21,296 bases of DNA from Bacillota bacterium (GTDB lineage: Bacteria > Bacillota_C > Negativicutes > JAEYSJ01), in NCBI GenBank assembly GCA_023434855.1, contig JAEYSJ010000101.1, positions 1 to 21,296 on the forward strand. The letters are read 5' to 3'. This document shows positions 1 to 6,964 of this stretch, one piece after another. The translations under genes and the position numbers were made by a program. The notes under the pieces are model-generated. The model made no database searches. It was not told where the DNA came from and worked only from the letters and a program-made list of their open reading frames with translations. Positions within the stretch are counted from its first letter, which is position 1. Every line of letters starts with the position of its first letter.

Positions 1-391
1 GAGTACCCCAGCGTGCTTGCATTATATCTCCCTGAGCCGGTGATGTTGGCAAACCGGTACTCGGCCCGGACCGCTGAACATTGACAATAACTACCGGAAT
101 TTCTGCCATAGCTGCATAACCGATAAGCTCCTGCTTTAAGGAAAAACCAGGACCGCTGGTGGCAGTAATGGCTTTCACACCCGTTAAAGATGCACCGCAA
201 ATAGCACCCATACTGGCTATTTCATCTTCCATCTGAATGAATTTCCCACCTAATTGTGGCAGTTTTTCGGCTAATATTTCCGCAATTTCCGTACTTGGCG
301 TTATCGGATAACCGGCAAAAAACCGGACACCCGCAGCTAAAGCTCCTTCAGCACAGGCCTGGTTGCCTTGCATTAAACGTGCTTTACTCAT
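1..391 (-). CDS. korA: 2-oxoacid:ferredoxin oxidoreductase alpha subunit (KorA/VorB type), 5' part only
   Basis: Partial gene: the first 130 codons, running off the left edge. The protein begins MSKARLMQGNQACAEGALAA and continues with GYPITPSTEIAE, the typical start of the pyrimidine-binding domain of thiamine-diphosphate 2-oxoacid:ferredoxin oxidoreductases. Further on come QMEDEIASMGA and TSGPGFSL, also family hallmarks. The enzyme oxidatively decarboxylates a 2-oxoacid (2-oxoglutarate or a branched-chain oxoacid) to an acyl-CoA and reduces ferredoxin in the cytoplasm. The ATG at 391 overlaps the TGA of the delta-subunit gene upstream (ATGA), so the two are translationally coupled, as in kor/vor operons of anaerobes. 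The beta and gamma genes should lie beyond the edge. The N-terminal part alone cannot separate KOR from VOR substrate specificity. Confidence 0.85.
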   Translation of the reverse strand, partial: MSKARLMQGNQACAEGALAAGVRFFAGYPITPSTEIAEILAEKLPQLGGKFIQMEDEIASMGAICGASLTGVKAITATSGPGFSLKQELIGYAAMAEIPVVIVNVQRSGPSTGLPTSPAQGDIMQARWGT

Positions 392-591
392 GTGTTACCA
401 CCTCTGCTTTCTTTTGTTACTTTAACTGCCAAATCTGGACAACGTAATTCACATTGGCCACAAGCAATACACTTATCAGGTTCTTTTACAAAAATTTTAC
501 CCATATTATCAAGTTCAAGAACTTCTTTAGGGCAAAAGGCTACACAAATACTGCACCCTTTACAAAATTTCGGTTTTACGACCAGTGCCAC
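388..591 (-). CDS. korD: 2-oxoacid:ferredoxin oxidoreductase delta subunit, 2x[4Fe-4S] ferredoxin-like
   Basis: A 67-residue ferredoxin-type subunit with two CxxCxxCxxxCP clusters (Cys10/13/16/20 and Cys41/44/47/51), which passes electrons from the catalytic subunits to ferredoxin. An open frame extends up to an ATG at 660, but I prefer the GTG at 591. It has a perfect AGGAGG (599-604) seven bases upstream, the ATG at 660 has no Shine-Dalgarno, and the predicted transcription start (about 656, from the promoter at 663-691) lies downstream of that ATG. A 67-residue product also fits the family's small size. It is the first gene of the operon, followed by the alpha subunit with a 4-base overlap. 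The assignment to this complex rests on the clusters plus the neighbour. Confidence 0.85.
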   Translation of the reverse strand: MALVVKPKFCKGCSICVAFCPKEVLELDNMGKIFVKEPDKCIACGQCELRCPDLAVKVTKESRGGNT

Positions 592-662
592 GTGCACTCC
601 TCCTCTCGGACCCTGAGATACAAACATGTCGTTCCCAAGTAGATGTATTTTTACTATCATTC

Positions 663-691
663 ATTATAACAAAAACGAAGCATAATTTGAA
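663..691 (-). promoter_or_regulatory. Sigma-A-type promoter of the kor operon
   Basis: On the minus strand a -35 TTCAAA (686-691) and a perfect -10 TATAAT (663-668) are separated by 17 bases. Predicted transcription start is near 656, giving a leader of about 65 bases before the GTG at 591. It sits in the short gap after the glycosyltransferase gene, so the kor operon is probably transcribed independently of the upstream glycan cluster. Confidence 0.55.
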
Positions 692-694
692 TAA

Positions 695-2284
695 TTATTC
701 GTATATTCTTCGATATAAAGTCATATTTCCATATTGATTTACCGGGAAAAATTTTTTCTCCAGTAGTTGCTGCTGGAATTCACCTTGGTTGCTTGATTTG
801 ACCAGTAAATATGTCTGCGGGTTATTCCGGGTACGGTCGTCAAAAGACGTCGTAAGCTCAACAGGCATAGTATATTTGCCTGACCAGATTTGCCTTGTAT
901 TGTCGTAAGCTGTTACTAATCGCGGCATAGTATAGCCGCTGTAAAACACCATCGATGTTGCGTATTCTCCATAGGAGCCTACCTCCGCTCCTATCGGAGG
1001 CAACGACTGTGCTACCGCCTTAGCGGAGCGGGACCAGGCCAGTGGTACAAGCCCGTTATAAATTAAAAGAAAACTAATTACTACCGATACCACCGCCGCA
1101 GTTTCAGGCAGCCACCGCGGATTGCCTATTATCTGCAGCCATAAAATCAGTGCGCCGGCAATCAAGGCGGCAAAAGCCACTGGCAGCCAGCCGCCGCCGG
1201 AAGGCAGAACCTTAACACCGATACCGATAATGCCAAGCATGACAACCGTAGGCACACTCAGCCATAACCATATTTTACGCCCATCTACATTCCGCATATC
1301 ATCTAAAAAATAGCCGATTAGCAGCGACGCCGGAAAAGCAGCCGGAAAAACATAAGTTGGGTATTTGGTGGCCATTAAAGTATAAAAGACAATTATGACC
1401 GCCAGCCATGACATTAAATAAGCCCAATGCGGCAAATGCGCCTTCCGCCATACTTTTGCCAGTGATGCCAGGAAAACGCCTGTCCATGGCAATAAACTGA
1501 CAGGAAATAAAACCAAATAATAATAAAAAACATTATCCTGGGGATGTTCTGAAACAGTTGCCCGCAAATAATTATGTAATCCTAAAAAGGTATCAATAAA
1601 ATCTTTGCCATGAACCTGGTACATTAGAAAATACCAAGGCGCAGCAACTATCAGAAATACCGTCAAACCCGGAATAAGAAAAAGCCTTTTTATTAAATGC
1701 CATTGGCGCGTAGCAATAATATAAAAAAATATAATCAACCCAGGCAATACCAGTCCTACAGGCCCTTTTGTGAGCACCGCCAAACCGGCTGCAGCGTAAG
1801 CTAAAACATACCAGATTTTTCCTAAGCCTTGCAGTCCCAGATAAAATACGGCTAATGACACACTTGTAAAAAAAAATAACACAGCATCAGTAATAATCAT
1901 CCTGGCCAATATCCAGAATTCCAGCGAGGTTGCCAGTGCTGTTGCGCCAAATAGAGCGGCCCGTTGGCTGGCAAAAATCTTATGGGCAAACCAGTAAGCA
2001 AAAGCAACACTAGCGGCGCTAAATACTGCAGCTGGAAAGCGCGCGGCAAATTCACCAACGCCAAATATTTTATAACTGACGGCAATAAGCCAGTAAATCA
2101 TGACCGGCTTATCAAACCAATATTGTCCGTAAATACGCGGTGATATCCAGTCACCGCTACTTACCATTTCTTTGGCGGTTAAAGCATAGTTTGACTCTAC
2201 CGGATCAGTTACGGGAAGAGAGGCATTAAAAGGCAGGTAAAACGCTAACGCTGCCAAAAATACAGCCAACAATGTTAAACGCAT
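695..2284 (-). CDS. ArnT-like lipid-linked-sugar glycosyltransferase (GT83/PMT_2 family), copy A
   Basis: A 529-residue polytopic membrane protein. It starts with a hydrophobic helix, then an acidic periplasmic-loop motif TDPVESNYALTAKEM (D27, E30) and QYWFDKP (about 55-60). These match the ArnT signature, an acidic residue pair after TM1 plus an aromatic-x-K-P motif. About a dozen membrane segments follow, then a C-terminal soluble part (about 430-529). ArnT-family enzymes move a sugar from undecaprenyl phosphate onto lipid A or another acceptor on the outer face of the inner membrane. Start: ATG at 2284 with GGAGG nine bases upstream. It lies 15 bases after its paralogue (2300-3907), so it is last in the operon. 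Donor sugar and acceptor cannot be read from the sequence. Confidence 0.8.
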   Translation of the reverse strand: MRLTLLAVFLAALAFYLPFNASLPVTDPVESNYALTAKEMVSSGDWISPRIYGQYWFDKPVMIYWLIAVSYKIFGVGEFAARFPAAVFSAASVAFAYWFAHKIFASQRAALFGATALATSLEFWILARMIITDAVLFFFTSVSLAVFYLGLQGLGKIWYVLAYAAAGLAVLTKGPVGLVLPGLIIFFYIIATRQWHLIKRLFLIPGLTVFLIVAAPWYFLMYQVHGKDFIDTFLGLHNYLRATVSEHPQDNVFYYYLVLFPVSLLPWTGVFLASLAKVWRKAHLPHWAYLMSWLAVIIVFYTLMATKYPTYVFPAAFPASLLIGYFLDDMRNVDGRKIWLWLSVPTVVMLGIIGIGVKVLPSGGGWLPVAFAALIAGALILWLQIIGNPRWLPETAAVVSVVISFLLIYNGLVPLAWSRSAKAVAQSLPPIGAEVGSYGEYATSMVFYSGYTMPRLVTAYDNTRQIWSGKYTMPVELTTSFDDRTRNNPQTYLLVKSSNQGEFQQQLLEKKFFPVNQYGNMTLYRRIYE

Positions 2285-2299
2285 TCATCCTTACCTCCG

Positions 2300-3907
2300 C
2301 TATTTTTTCAACAATAGTATTTTATCAGCCTTTTCTGCTAAAATAGTAAGATTTTGCTGTTCTTTTTCTCCCAGGTGTTCATATTCCGACTTGCGAATGA
2401 CAAAGTATGCGCGAAAACCTGTAGCGACAACTTTGCCCAAATCATCATCTGATTTTAATTCAATCCCGTAGGTATCACTATAAAAAGCAAACCCGGGGCG
2501 CAAGAATTTAGTCACATACACAGGTGATTTACCGTCATAATTGAGAGTAAATTCCCTGGCAATATCCTTTGATGCAAAGTCATCCGCAATCTTAGGAAAC
2601 AGCATCGTCACCAGAACTGCGGCAAATAAAACCATTGATCCAATCTGGACCCAAAATGCTTTTATTACTTCATTTTTCCAAATGAGATACCCTACAGCTA
2701 AAGCCATAGCCATAATTATTCCTGCTGAAATGAAAACACCATCTTGCAAAGCAGGCATGAATTCAAGACCCTTTAACATACCTCCCGCAAACAGAGCCGA
2801 CAGGATCAGCAGGACTGCCGACCAGCTGAAGCGCCGTGAAACAACTGATTCATTGCTGACTGCAGCTTTTGTCTCGCCGCTTTCCCTGGCTGTTGTCTCA
2901 CTGCTTTGGCTGTGAACCCCAAGAAGAATCCGGTCAATATACCAGCCGACAATCATTGCCAACGGCGGATACATTGGCAGAATATAAGACACCAGCTTGG
3001 TACGTGATATGGTGAAAAATATAAAAATAAATGCCGCCCAGATATTTAGAAATACCAGTACCGAAAAATCTTGTCTGCTGTTTCTCAGCGAATTCCAAAC
3101 TGCCTGTACCATAAGGGCTGTCCAGGGAAAAAAGCCGAGAATAAGCACCGGAATGTAATAATACCATAAAACTCCTTCCGGATGTTCGGGACTAGTAAAA
3201 CGGGTAATGTTATGAAACCCCAGAAAAGTATCAAAAAACACACCGCCATGAAGCTGATACATTATCCAGTACCATGGCACCGCTACTATGGAATAAAGAA
3301 TCAAGCCGCTAACAATTTTCATATTTTTCAATTCGGTAAAGTTACGAGTCGCGGCCAGATAGACAAAAACAATAGCTCCCGGAAACAGCAAGCCAATCGG
3401 TCCTTTGGTCACGGTGGCCAGGCCCGCAAAAATGTAAAAAAGGTAATACCTTTTTTCAATAAAAGACAATAGTGATAAAGTAAGAAACAAGGTTAAGGTA
3501 ATATCTGTTACGGCAGCCTTACCTAAATAAAAATATTCAATGCTGGTAGCTAATACCAGTGCGCTGGCCATTCCTGCACTGTTATTAAACAACCTGCGTC
3601 CCGATTTGTATACAATTAACACGCAAATTACCGCCAGTAGGGCCGAAGGAAATCTGGCGGCAAACTCATTGATACCGAACAGTTTATAAGCTCCGGCTAC
3701 CAACCAATAATACATTGGTGGTTTATCGTACCAATATTCGCCATAAATCCGCGGAGAAATAAACTCATTAAATTGAAACATCTCTTTAGGAGTTTCAGCA
3801 TATACGGGCTCATCAGGATCCAATAACGGAATACCCCCAAGATTCAAAAACACAATAAACGCACTTATTAAAGCAATAACCCAGAAACTCGAACCAGATC
3901 GCAACAA
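2300..3907 (-). CDS. ArnT-like lipid-linked-sugar glycosyltransferase (GT83/PMT_2 family), copy B
   Basis: A 535-residue paralogue of the next gene, sharing its landmarks: LLDPDEPVYAETPKEM (D30, E33), ISPRIYGEYWYDKP (about 50-63), NEFAARFPSA and a multi-membrane-segment core. The DPDE and YAE wording is nearer to canonical ArnT than copy A. A polar, Ser/Glu/Thr-rich stretch near residues 340-370 interrupts the hydrophobic region and is a likely loop insertion absent from copy A. Start: TTG at 3907, eight bases after a perfect AGGAGG; the ATG just upstream is out of frame. It is 24 bases after the epimerase gene and 15 before copy A, so all three should be cotranscribed. Predicted role: transfer of an undecaprenyl-phosphate sugar to an envelope lipid. 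The tandem pair may use different donors or acceptor positions. Confidence 0.8.
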   Translation of the reverse strand: MLRSGSSFWVIALISAFIVFLNLGGIPLLDPDEPVYAETPKEMFQFNEFISPRIYGEYWYDKPPMYYWLVAGAYKLFGINEFAARFPSALLAVICVLIVYKSGRRLFNNSAGMASALVLATSIEYFYLGKAAVTDITLTLFLTLSLLSFIEKRYYLFYIFAGLATVTKGPIGLLFPGAIVFVYLAATRNFTELKNMKIVSGLILYSIVAVPWYWIMYQLHGGVFFDTFLGFHNITRFTSPEHPEGVLWYYYIPVLILGFFPWTALMVQAVWNSLRNSRQDFSVLVFLNIWAAFIFIFFTISRTKLVSYILPMYPPLAMIVGWYIDRILLGVHSQSSETTARESGETKAAVSNESVVSRRFSWSAVLLILSALFAGGMLKGLEFMPALQDGVFISAGIIMAMALAVGYLIWKNEVIKAFWVQIGSMVLFAAVLVTMLFPKIADDFASKDIAREFTLNYDGKSPVYVTKFLRPGFAFYSDTYGIELKSDDDLGKVVATGFRAYFVIRKSEYEHLGEKEQQNLTILAEKADKILLLKK

Positions 3908-3931
3908 GACATAAACCTCCTGATTTAATTT

Positions 3932-4846
3932 TTATATTAGAGAATGGTACGTTCGATATAGACCATCATACAATGGCATAACCGGCTGCCATTGCAAATT
4001 ATTACATGCCTGAACATTTGACAGGGATGAACGATAAATGTCACCTTCCCGTGACTGACTGTATACTTTCTCAACATCTTTGCCTGCTACCGTTGCCAAA
4101 AGCTCGGCCAAATTATTAACACTAGTTTCGGTCTGGGTACTGATATTATATACAGTATTTGCATGCCCAGTTGTTACCATTGCCTGATAATTAGCTGTGG
4201 CTACATCACCTGCATAAATAAAATCACGGGTTTGCCCGCCATCGCCAAAAATGAGCAAAGGCTGACCGCAATGAATTTTTCGGGCAAAAATACTAATTAC
4301 TCCACCCTCACCACCATCCCCCTGTCGTTCACCATAAACGTTGGCATATCTCAATACTACATAGTCAAGACCATAAATTTCTTTATACATTGCCAAGTAT
4401 TTTTCCACTACTAACTTGCTTAAACCATAAAAGGATGTGGGTTTGGTAATCACCTGTTCCTCAATTGGAATGCTGACTGCGTCGCCATATACGGCGGCGG
4501 ATGAAGCAAAAACTACCCGCCTTACCCCTGTTTTGCGGCAAGCTTCCAATACATTGACTGTCCCGGCTATATTTACCTGACAGTCAAAATCCGGAGCCTC
4601 CAAAGATTTAGGCACCATTGTTTGGGCGGCCAGGTGAATGACATAATCAAATTTTTCTGCCGCAAATATGTCCAGCAGCTTGTCACTGCGTATATCCATT
4701 TCTATGAATCCGGCTGCCTTATCTATATTACTGCTAAGTCCAGTGCTTAAATCATCCAGAACAATTACCTGGCAATTTTCCCTTAGCAGCTTGTCAACAA
4801 CATGCGAACCAATGAATCCGGCTCCCCCGGTTACTAGTACTTTCAC
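3932..4846 (-). CDS. NAD-dependent nucleotide-sugar epimerase/dehydratase, GalE-like (extended SDR)
   Basis: A 304-residue extended short-chain dehydrogenase/reductase. The Rossmann nucleotide-binding motif TGGAGFIGSH is at 6-15, the adenine-pocket acidic pair DD at 31-32, the conserved HLAAQ at 71-75, and the catalytic set FASSAAVYG (Ser115/116) with Y140-G-L-S-K144. Length and motifs fit UDP-glucose or UDP-N-acetylglucosamine 4-epimerases and close dehydratases; the substrate cannot be told. Start: GTG at 4846 with a purine-rich AGGGGCAGGA upstream. It sits between the LPG-synthase-TM-type gene (128-bp gap holding a relic element) and two ArnT-like transferases (24-bp gap). That context suggests it supplies the sugar the cluster transfers, for instance UDP-GalNAc from UDP-GlcNAc (inference). 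Confidence 0.8.
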   Translation of the reverse strand: MKVLVTGGAGFIGSHVVDKLLRENCQVIVLDDLSTGLSSNIDKAAGFIEMDIRSDKLLDIFAAEKFDYVIHLAAQTMVPKSLEAPDFDCQVNIAGTVNVLEACRKTGVRRVVFASSAAVYGDAVSIPIEEQVITKPTSFYGLSKLVVEKYLAMYKEIYGLDYVVLRYANVYGERQGDGGEGGVISIFARKIHCGQPLLIFGDGGQTRDFIYAGDVATANYQAMVTTGHANTVYNISTQTETSVNNLAELLATVAGKDVEKVYSQSREGDIYRSSLSNVQACNNLQWQPVMPLYDGLYRTYHSLI

Positions 4847-4857
4847 ACGTATCCTGC

Positions 4858-4974
4858 CCCTTTTTATATTAATTCCAAGATTTCCGCTTCTACAAGCGGG
4901 AGTTCCGCTTTGTTGCTTCGGTGGGAGTTGACTCCCCCACCGGGGTCTCGATGTCCAGCTTTAACTGGATGAGT
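4858..4974 (-). mobile_element. Probable relic 3' end of an IS200/IS605-type TnpB gene with right-end hairpins
   Basis: The gap between the epimerase and flippase genes has features of a TnpB tail. On the minus strand a frame reads LKLDIETPVGESTPTEATK and ends NSRL at a TAG at 4890-4892; the T-P-x-E-A-rich wording resembles the loose C-terminal tails I recall for IS605 OrfB/TnpB proteins. It overlaps an imperfect palindrome at 4919-4942 (10-bp stem, two-base bulge), one at 4884-4899 (6 bp) and a small one at 4955-4968. Such nested hairpins at the end of tnpB form the IS right end and the omega-RNA scaffold. No transposase core, TnpA or left end is present. Identification is by pattern memory only; it could be an unrelated intergenic repeat. 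Confidence 0.4.
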
Positions 4975-5955
4975 TCACTTGATTTTAACAAAAAAGTCTT
5001 GTCCAAAAACTTTTACCGTAAAATATAGGCCGAAAGCAAATGGCAGATACTCGGCAATAATGCGCCACGCTACCGCTGCAATACCAACTGTGCCTGATGG
5101 CAAGAATTGGTTGAACAATAAGACAAAACCACCTTCCGCTATACCCGAGCCACCGGGGGTAGGCGCAAAATAGAGAAAAATGTTAAGAAAAATCATACGC
5201 CCCATGACTCTTGCCAAGTCAATTGTGACTCCCATACCCATAAATAATATAGGCACTACACTGTATAAAGCCAGTAAGCTTACTGCCGACTCAATAAATA
5301 CCCTGATAATACTTAACGGCGCTGAAGACAACATAAATACTGCGCCGCGCACATCACGATATATGGCAAAAATTCGCCGGCGATGGCTATGCCTCATCCT
5401 TTTAGTTGTAACAACAAGCAAATAATTAGGAAGGCTGGTGCGAAACAACCAAATAGCACCGATAATGCTTATAACAATAGCTGCGGAAACGGTAGTAAGC
5501 ACCCTTTCTGAAATCCATGGCATTAAACCGGGGTCGTAATAGAATACTACCGGCATGCACACCAGTAGAAATAAAATAGACAAAATTGTCCGGACAACAA
5601 CCAATACTGAAGCTTTACCTGTCGGCACTCCCGCACGCCGTAAAAATATGACCTGGGCAAATGCGCCGCCAGCAGCCCCCGGGGTAAGCAATGCTAAAAA
5701 ATAATTGCCAAACACCACTTGTACTGCCTCTAATAAAGTAATCTTTTCGCCGGAAATATTGACAAGATGCATGAGACGGGTGCCATCGAAATACAATCCT
5801 ATTGCTAAAAACAGCAGCGCAATAATCAGCGACCATGGCTGAAAAGCATTAAGATGTCGTAAAGTATGAATATCTACGGTGAAATAAATTACCGCTCCGG
5901 AAATACCGCCTACTAAGAGCAATAATAACATCAGCCGTTTATAAAACTTAGCCAT
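4975..5955 (-). CDS. LPG-synthase-TM / UPF0104 family membrane protein, putative lipid(-sugar) flippase
   Basis: A 326-residue hydrophobic protein with roughly eight membrane segments. It carries the two glycine-rich motifs of the lysylphosphatidylglycerol-synthase transmembrane (YbhN/AglD-like) family: LLTPGAAGGAFAQ near 89-101 and APTPGGSGIAEGG near 264-276. In MprF the equivalent domain flips an aminoacylated lipid across the membrane; stand-alone members often sit in glycan clusters. There is no soluble synthase domain, so lysyl transfer is not expected. Start: ATG at 5955 with AGGAG seven bases upstream; it overlaps the end of the deacetylase gene by 8 bases, showing tight coupling. In this setting it could carry a lipid-phosphate sugar to the periplasmic face, the job of ArnE/ArnF in enterobacteria (inference). 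Confidence 0.75.
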   Translation of the reverse strand: MAKFYKRLMLLLLLVGGISGAVIYFTVDIHTLRHLNAFQPWSLIIALLFLAIGLYFDGTRLMHLVNISGEKITLLEAVQVVFGNYFLALLTPGAAGGAFAQVIFLRRAGVPTGKASVLVVVRTILSILFLLVCMPVVFYYDPGLMPWISERVLTTVSAAIVISIIGAIWLFRTSLPNYLLVVTTKRMRHSHRRRIFAIYRDVRGAVFMLSSAPLSIIRVFIESAVSLLALYSVVPILFMGMGVTIDLARVMGRMIFLNIFLYFAPTPGGSGIAEGGFVLLFNQFLPSGTVGIAAVAWRIIAEYLPFAFGLYFTVKVFGQDFFVKIK

Positions 5956-6811
5956 TATGCAACTCCTTAAATGAAACCAGACTTACTCGATTGTCCTTAA
6001 TTGTGCTGCTTAATCTCCTGCTAGTCACCGCGTCCAGCTCCGACTGCCAATGTAAATCCCAGCCATAAGACTTATTTAATTCATCCGCATAACTGCCGGG
6101 ACTACCGGGATGCATCATTATTTCTGAAACTCCATCAGGAAGCTTGTCAACAATATTTATCAGATACTCTTCACGCATATTACCACCAGCCAGCATGCCA
6201 AAAAAATGATCAGGTGCGGCCAAACCACAGACTTTAACCCTTTTCCTTGCTAAACGGGACAGAAAGGTTAGTCCGGCACGTGCGGCTATCCGCACAGGCA
6301 TAAATGGATAATTGCCGAAAAACCAATAAGGCTCGTCAGGAATTCGTATGGCCTTTATCTTAAACTCTTTAGCAATGTCAATAGCAATATCCAGTATTCC
6401 TGGTACAACATGCAAATGCTGGTGACTATCCAGATGAGTGATATGTATACCGGTATCAACTACTTTTCTTACCTGCTCCCATAACTCTAGCCGGACTTCC
6501 TCAAGCCGTACTTGCCCAAATATAAAACGTAATAAAAATTGAATATAGCTGGAAGATAGAAATCCTTCCTTATCTACTAGTGACATGACTTTGCCGGGAT
6601 CATTCAATGGTTTTTCTCCTACTAATGTCAAATGCACACCAGTTCCCATTCCAGGGTTAGCCATACTTAAAGCAACCGCATTTTCAAAAGCCTCGCCATT
6701 GGGCATAATGGAAGCGCTTGTGATGCAACCTGACTGATATCCTTGAATAATCCCCTGATTAATTGCTTCATGCAAGCCAAAATCATCCGCATTTATAATT
6801 AATTGTTTCAT
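5948..6811 (-). CDS. ChbG/YdjC/HpnK-family carbohydrate deacetylase (NaxD-like)
   Basis: A 287-residue member of the YdjC superfamily of metal-dependent deacetylases. Metal/catalytic motifs are visible: INADDFGLHEAIN (D9, D10), GVHLTLVGEKPL (H60), THLDSHQHLH (126-134) and MMHPGSPG (H234). The family removes the N-acetyl group from amino sugars. ChbG acts on chito-oligosaccharides, Francisella NaxD on undecaprenyl-phosphate GalNAc before transfer to lipid A, and HpnK belongs to hopanoid loci. Start: ATG at 6811 with AAGGAG eight bases upstream. It is the first gene of the five-gene cluster and overlaps the flippase gene by 8 bases. With ArnT-like enzymes, an epimerase and a lipid-flippase-type protein next door, the NaxD role is the best guess. 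No hopanoid genes are seen. Confidence 0.8.
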   Translation of the reverse strand: MKQLIINADDFGLHEAINQGIIQGYQSGCITSASIMPNGEAFENAVALSMANPGMGTGVHLTLVGEKPLNDPGKVMSLVDKEGFLSSSYIQFLLRFIFGQVRLEEVRLELWEQVRKVVDTGIHITHLDSHQHLHVVPGILDIAIDIAKEFKIKAIRIPDEPYWFFGNYPFMPVRIAARAGLTFLSRLARKRVKVCGLAAPDHFFGMLAGGNMREEYLINIVDKLPDGVSEIMMHPGSPGSYADELNKSYGWDLHWQSELDAVTSRRLSSTIKDNRVSLVSFKELHNG

Positions 6812-6891
6812 AATGGCAACTCCTTTGAACCAGCACCAAAATATATACTACACTCTTCCACTTACCTTGCACGGCAATTTTAGCCATCTAT

Positions 6892-6897
6892 ATTATA
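6892..6897 (-). promoter_or_regulatory. Possible -10 element for the glycan cluster
   Basis: A perfect TATAAT on the minus strand, 80 bases upstream of the deacetylase start, in the only sizeable gap before the cluster. The region 17 bases further upstream (ACTTTC) is a poor -35, so this is a weak candidate. Confidence 0.3.
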
Positions 6898-6964
6898 TAT
6901 GGTAACACGTATGGGAAAGTATAGCAATTTTGCCGGTAAAAGAAGTTTGTTCTTTCGGAAGTAT

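Noticed and set aside
4975..5955. Full MprF lysyl-phosphatidylglycerol synthase
   Set aside because: Only the membrane domain is present; the soluble aminoacyl-transfer domain is missing.
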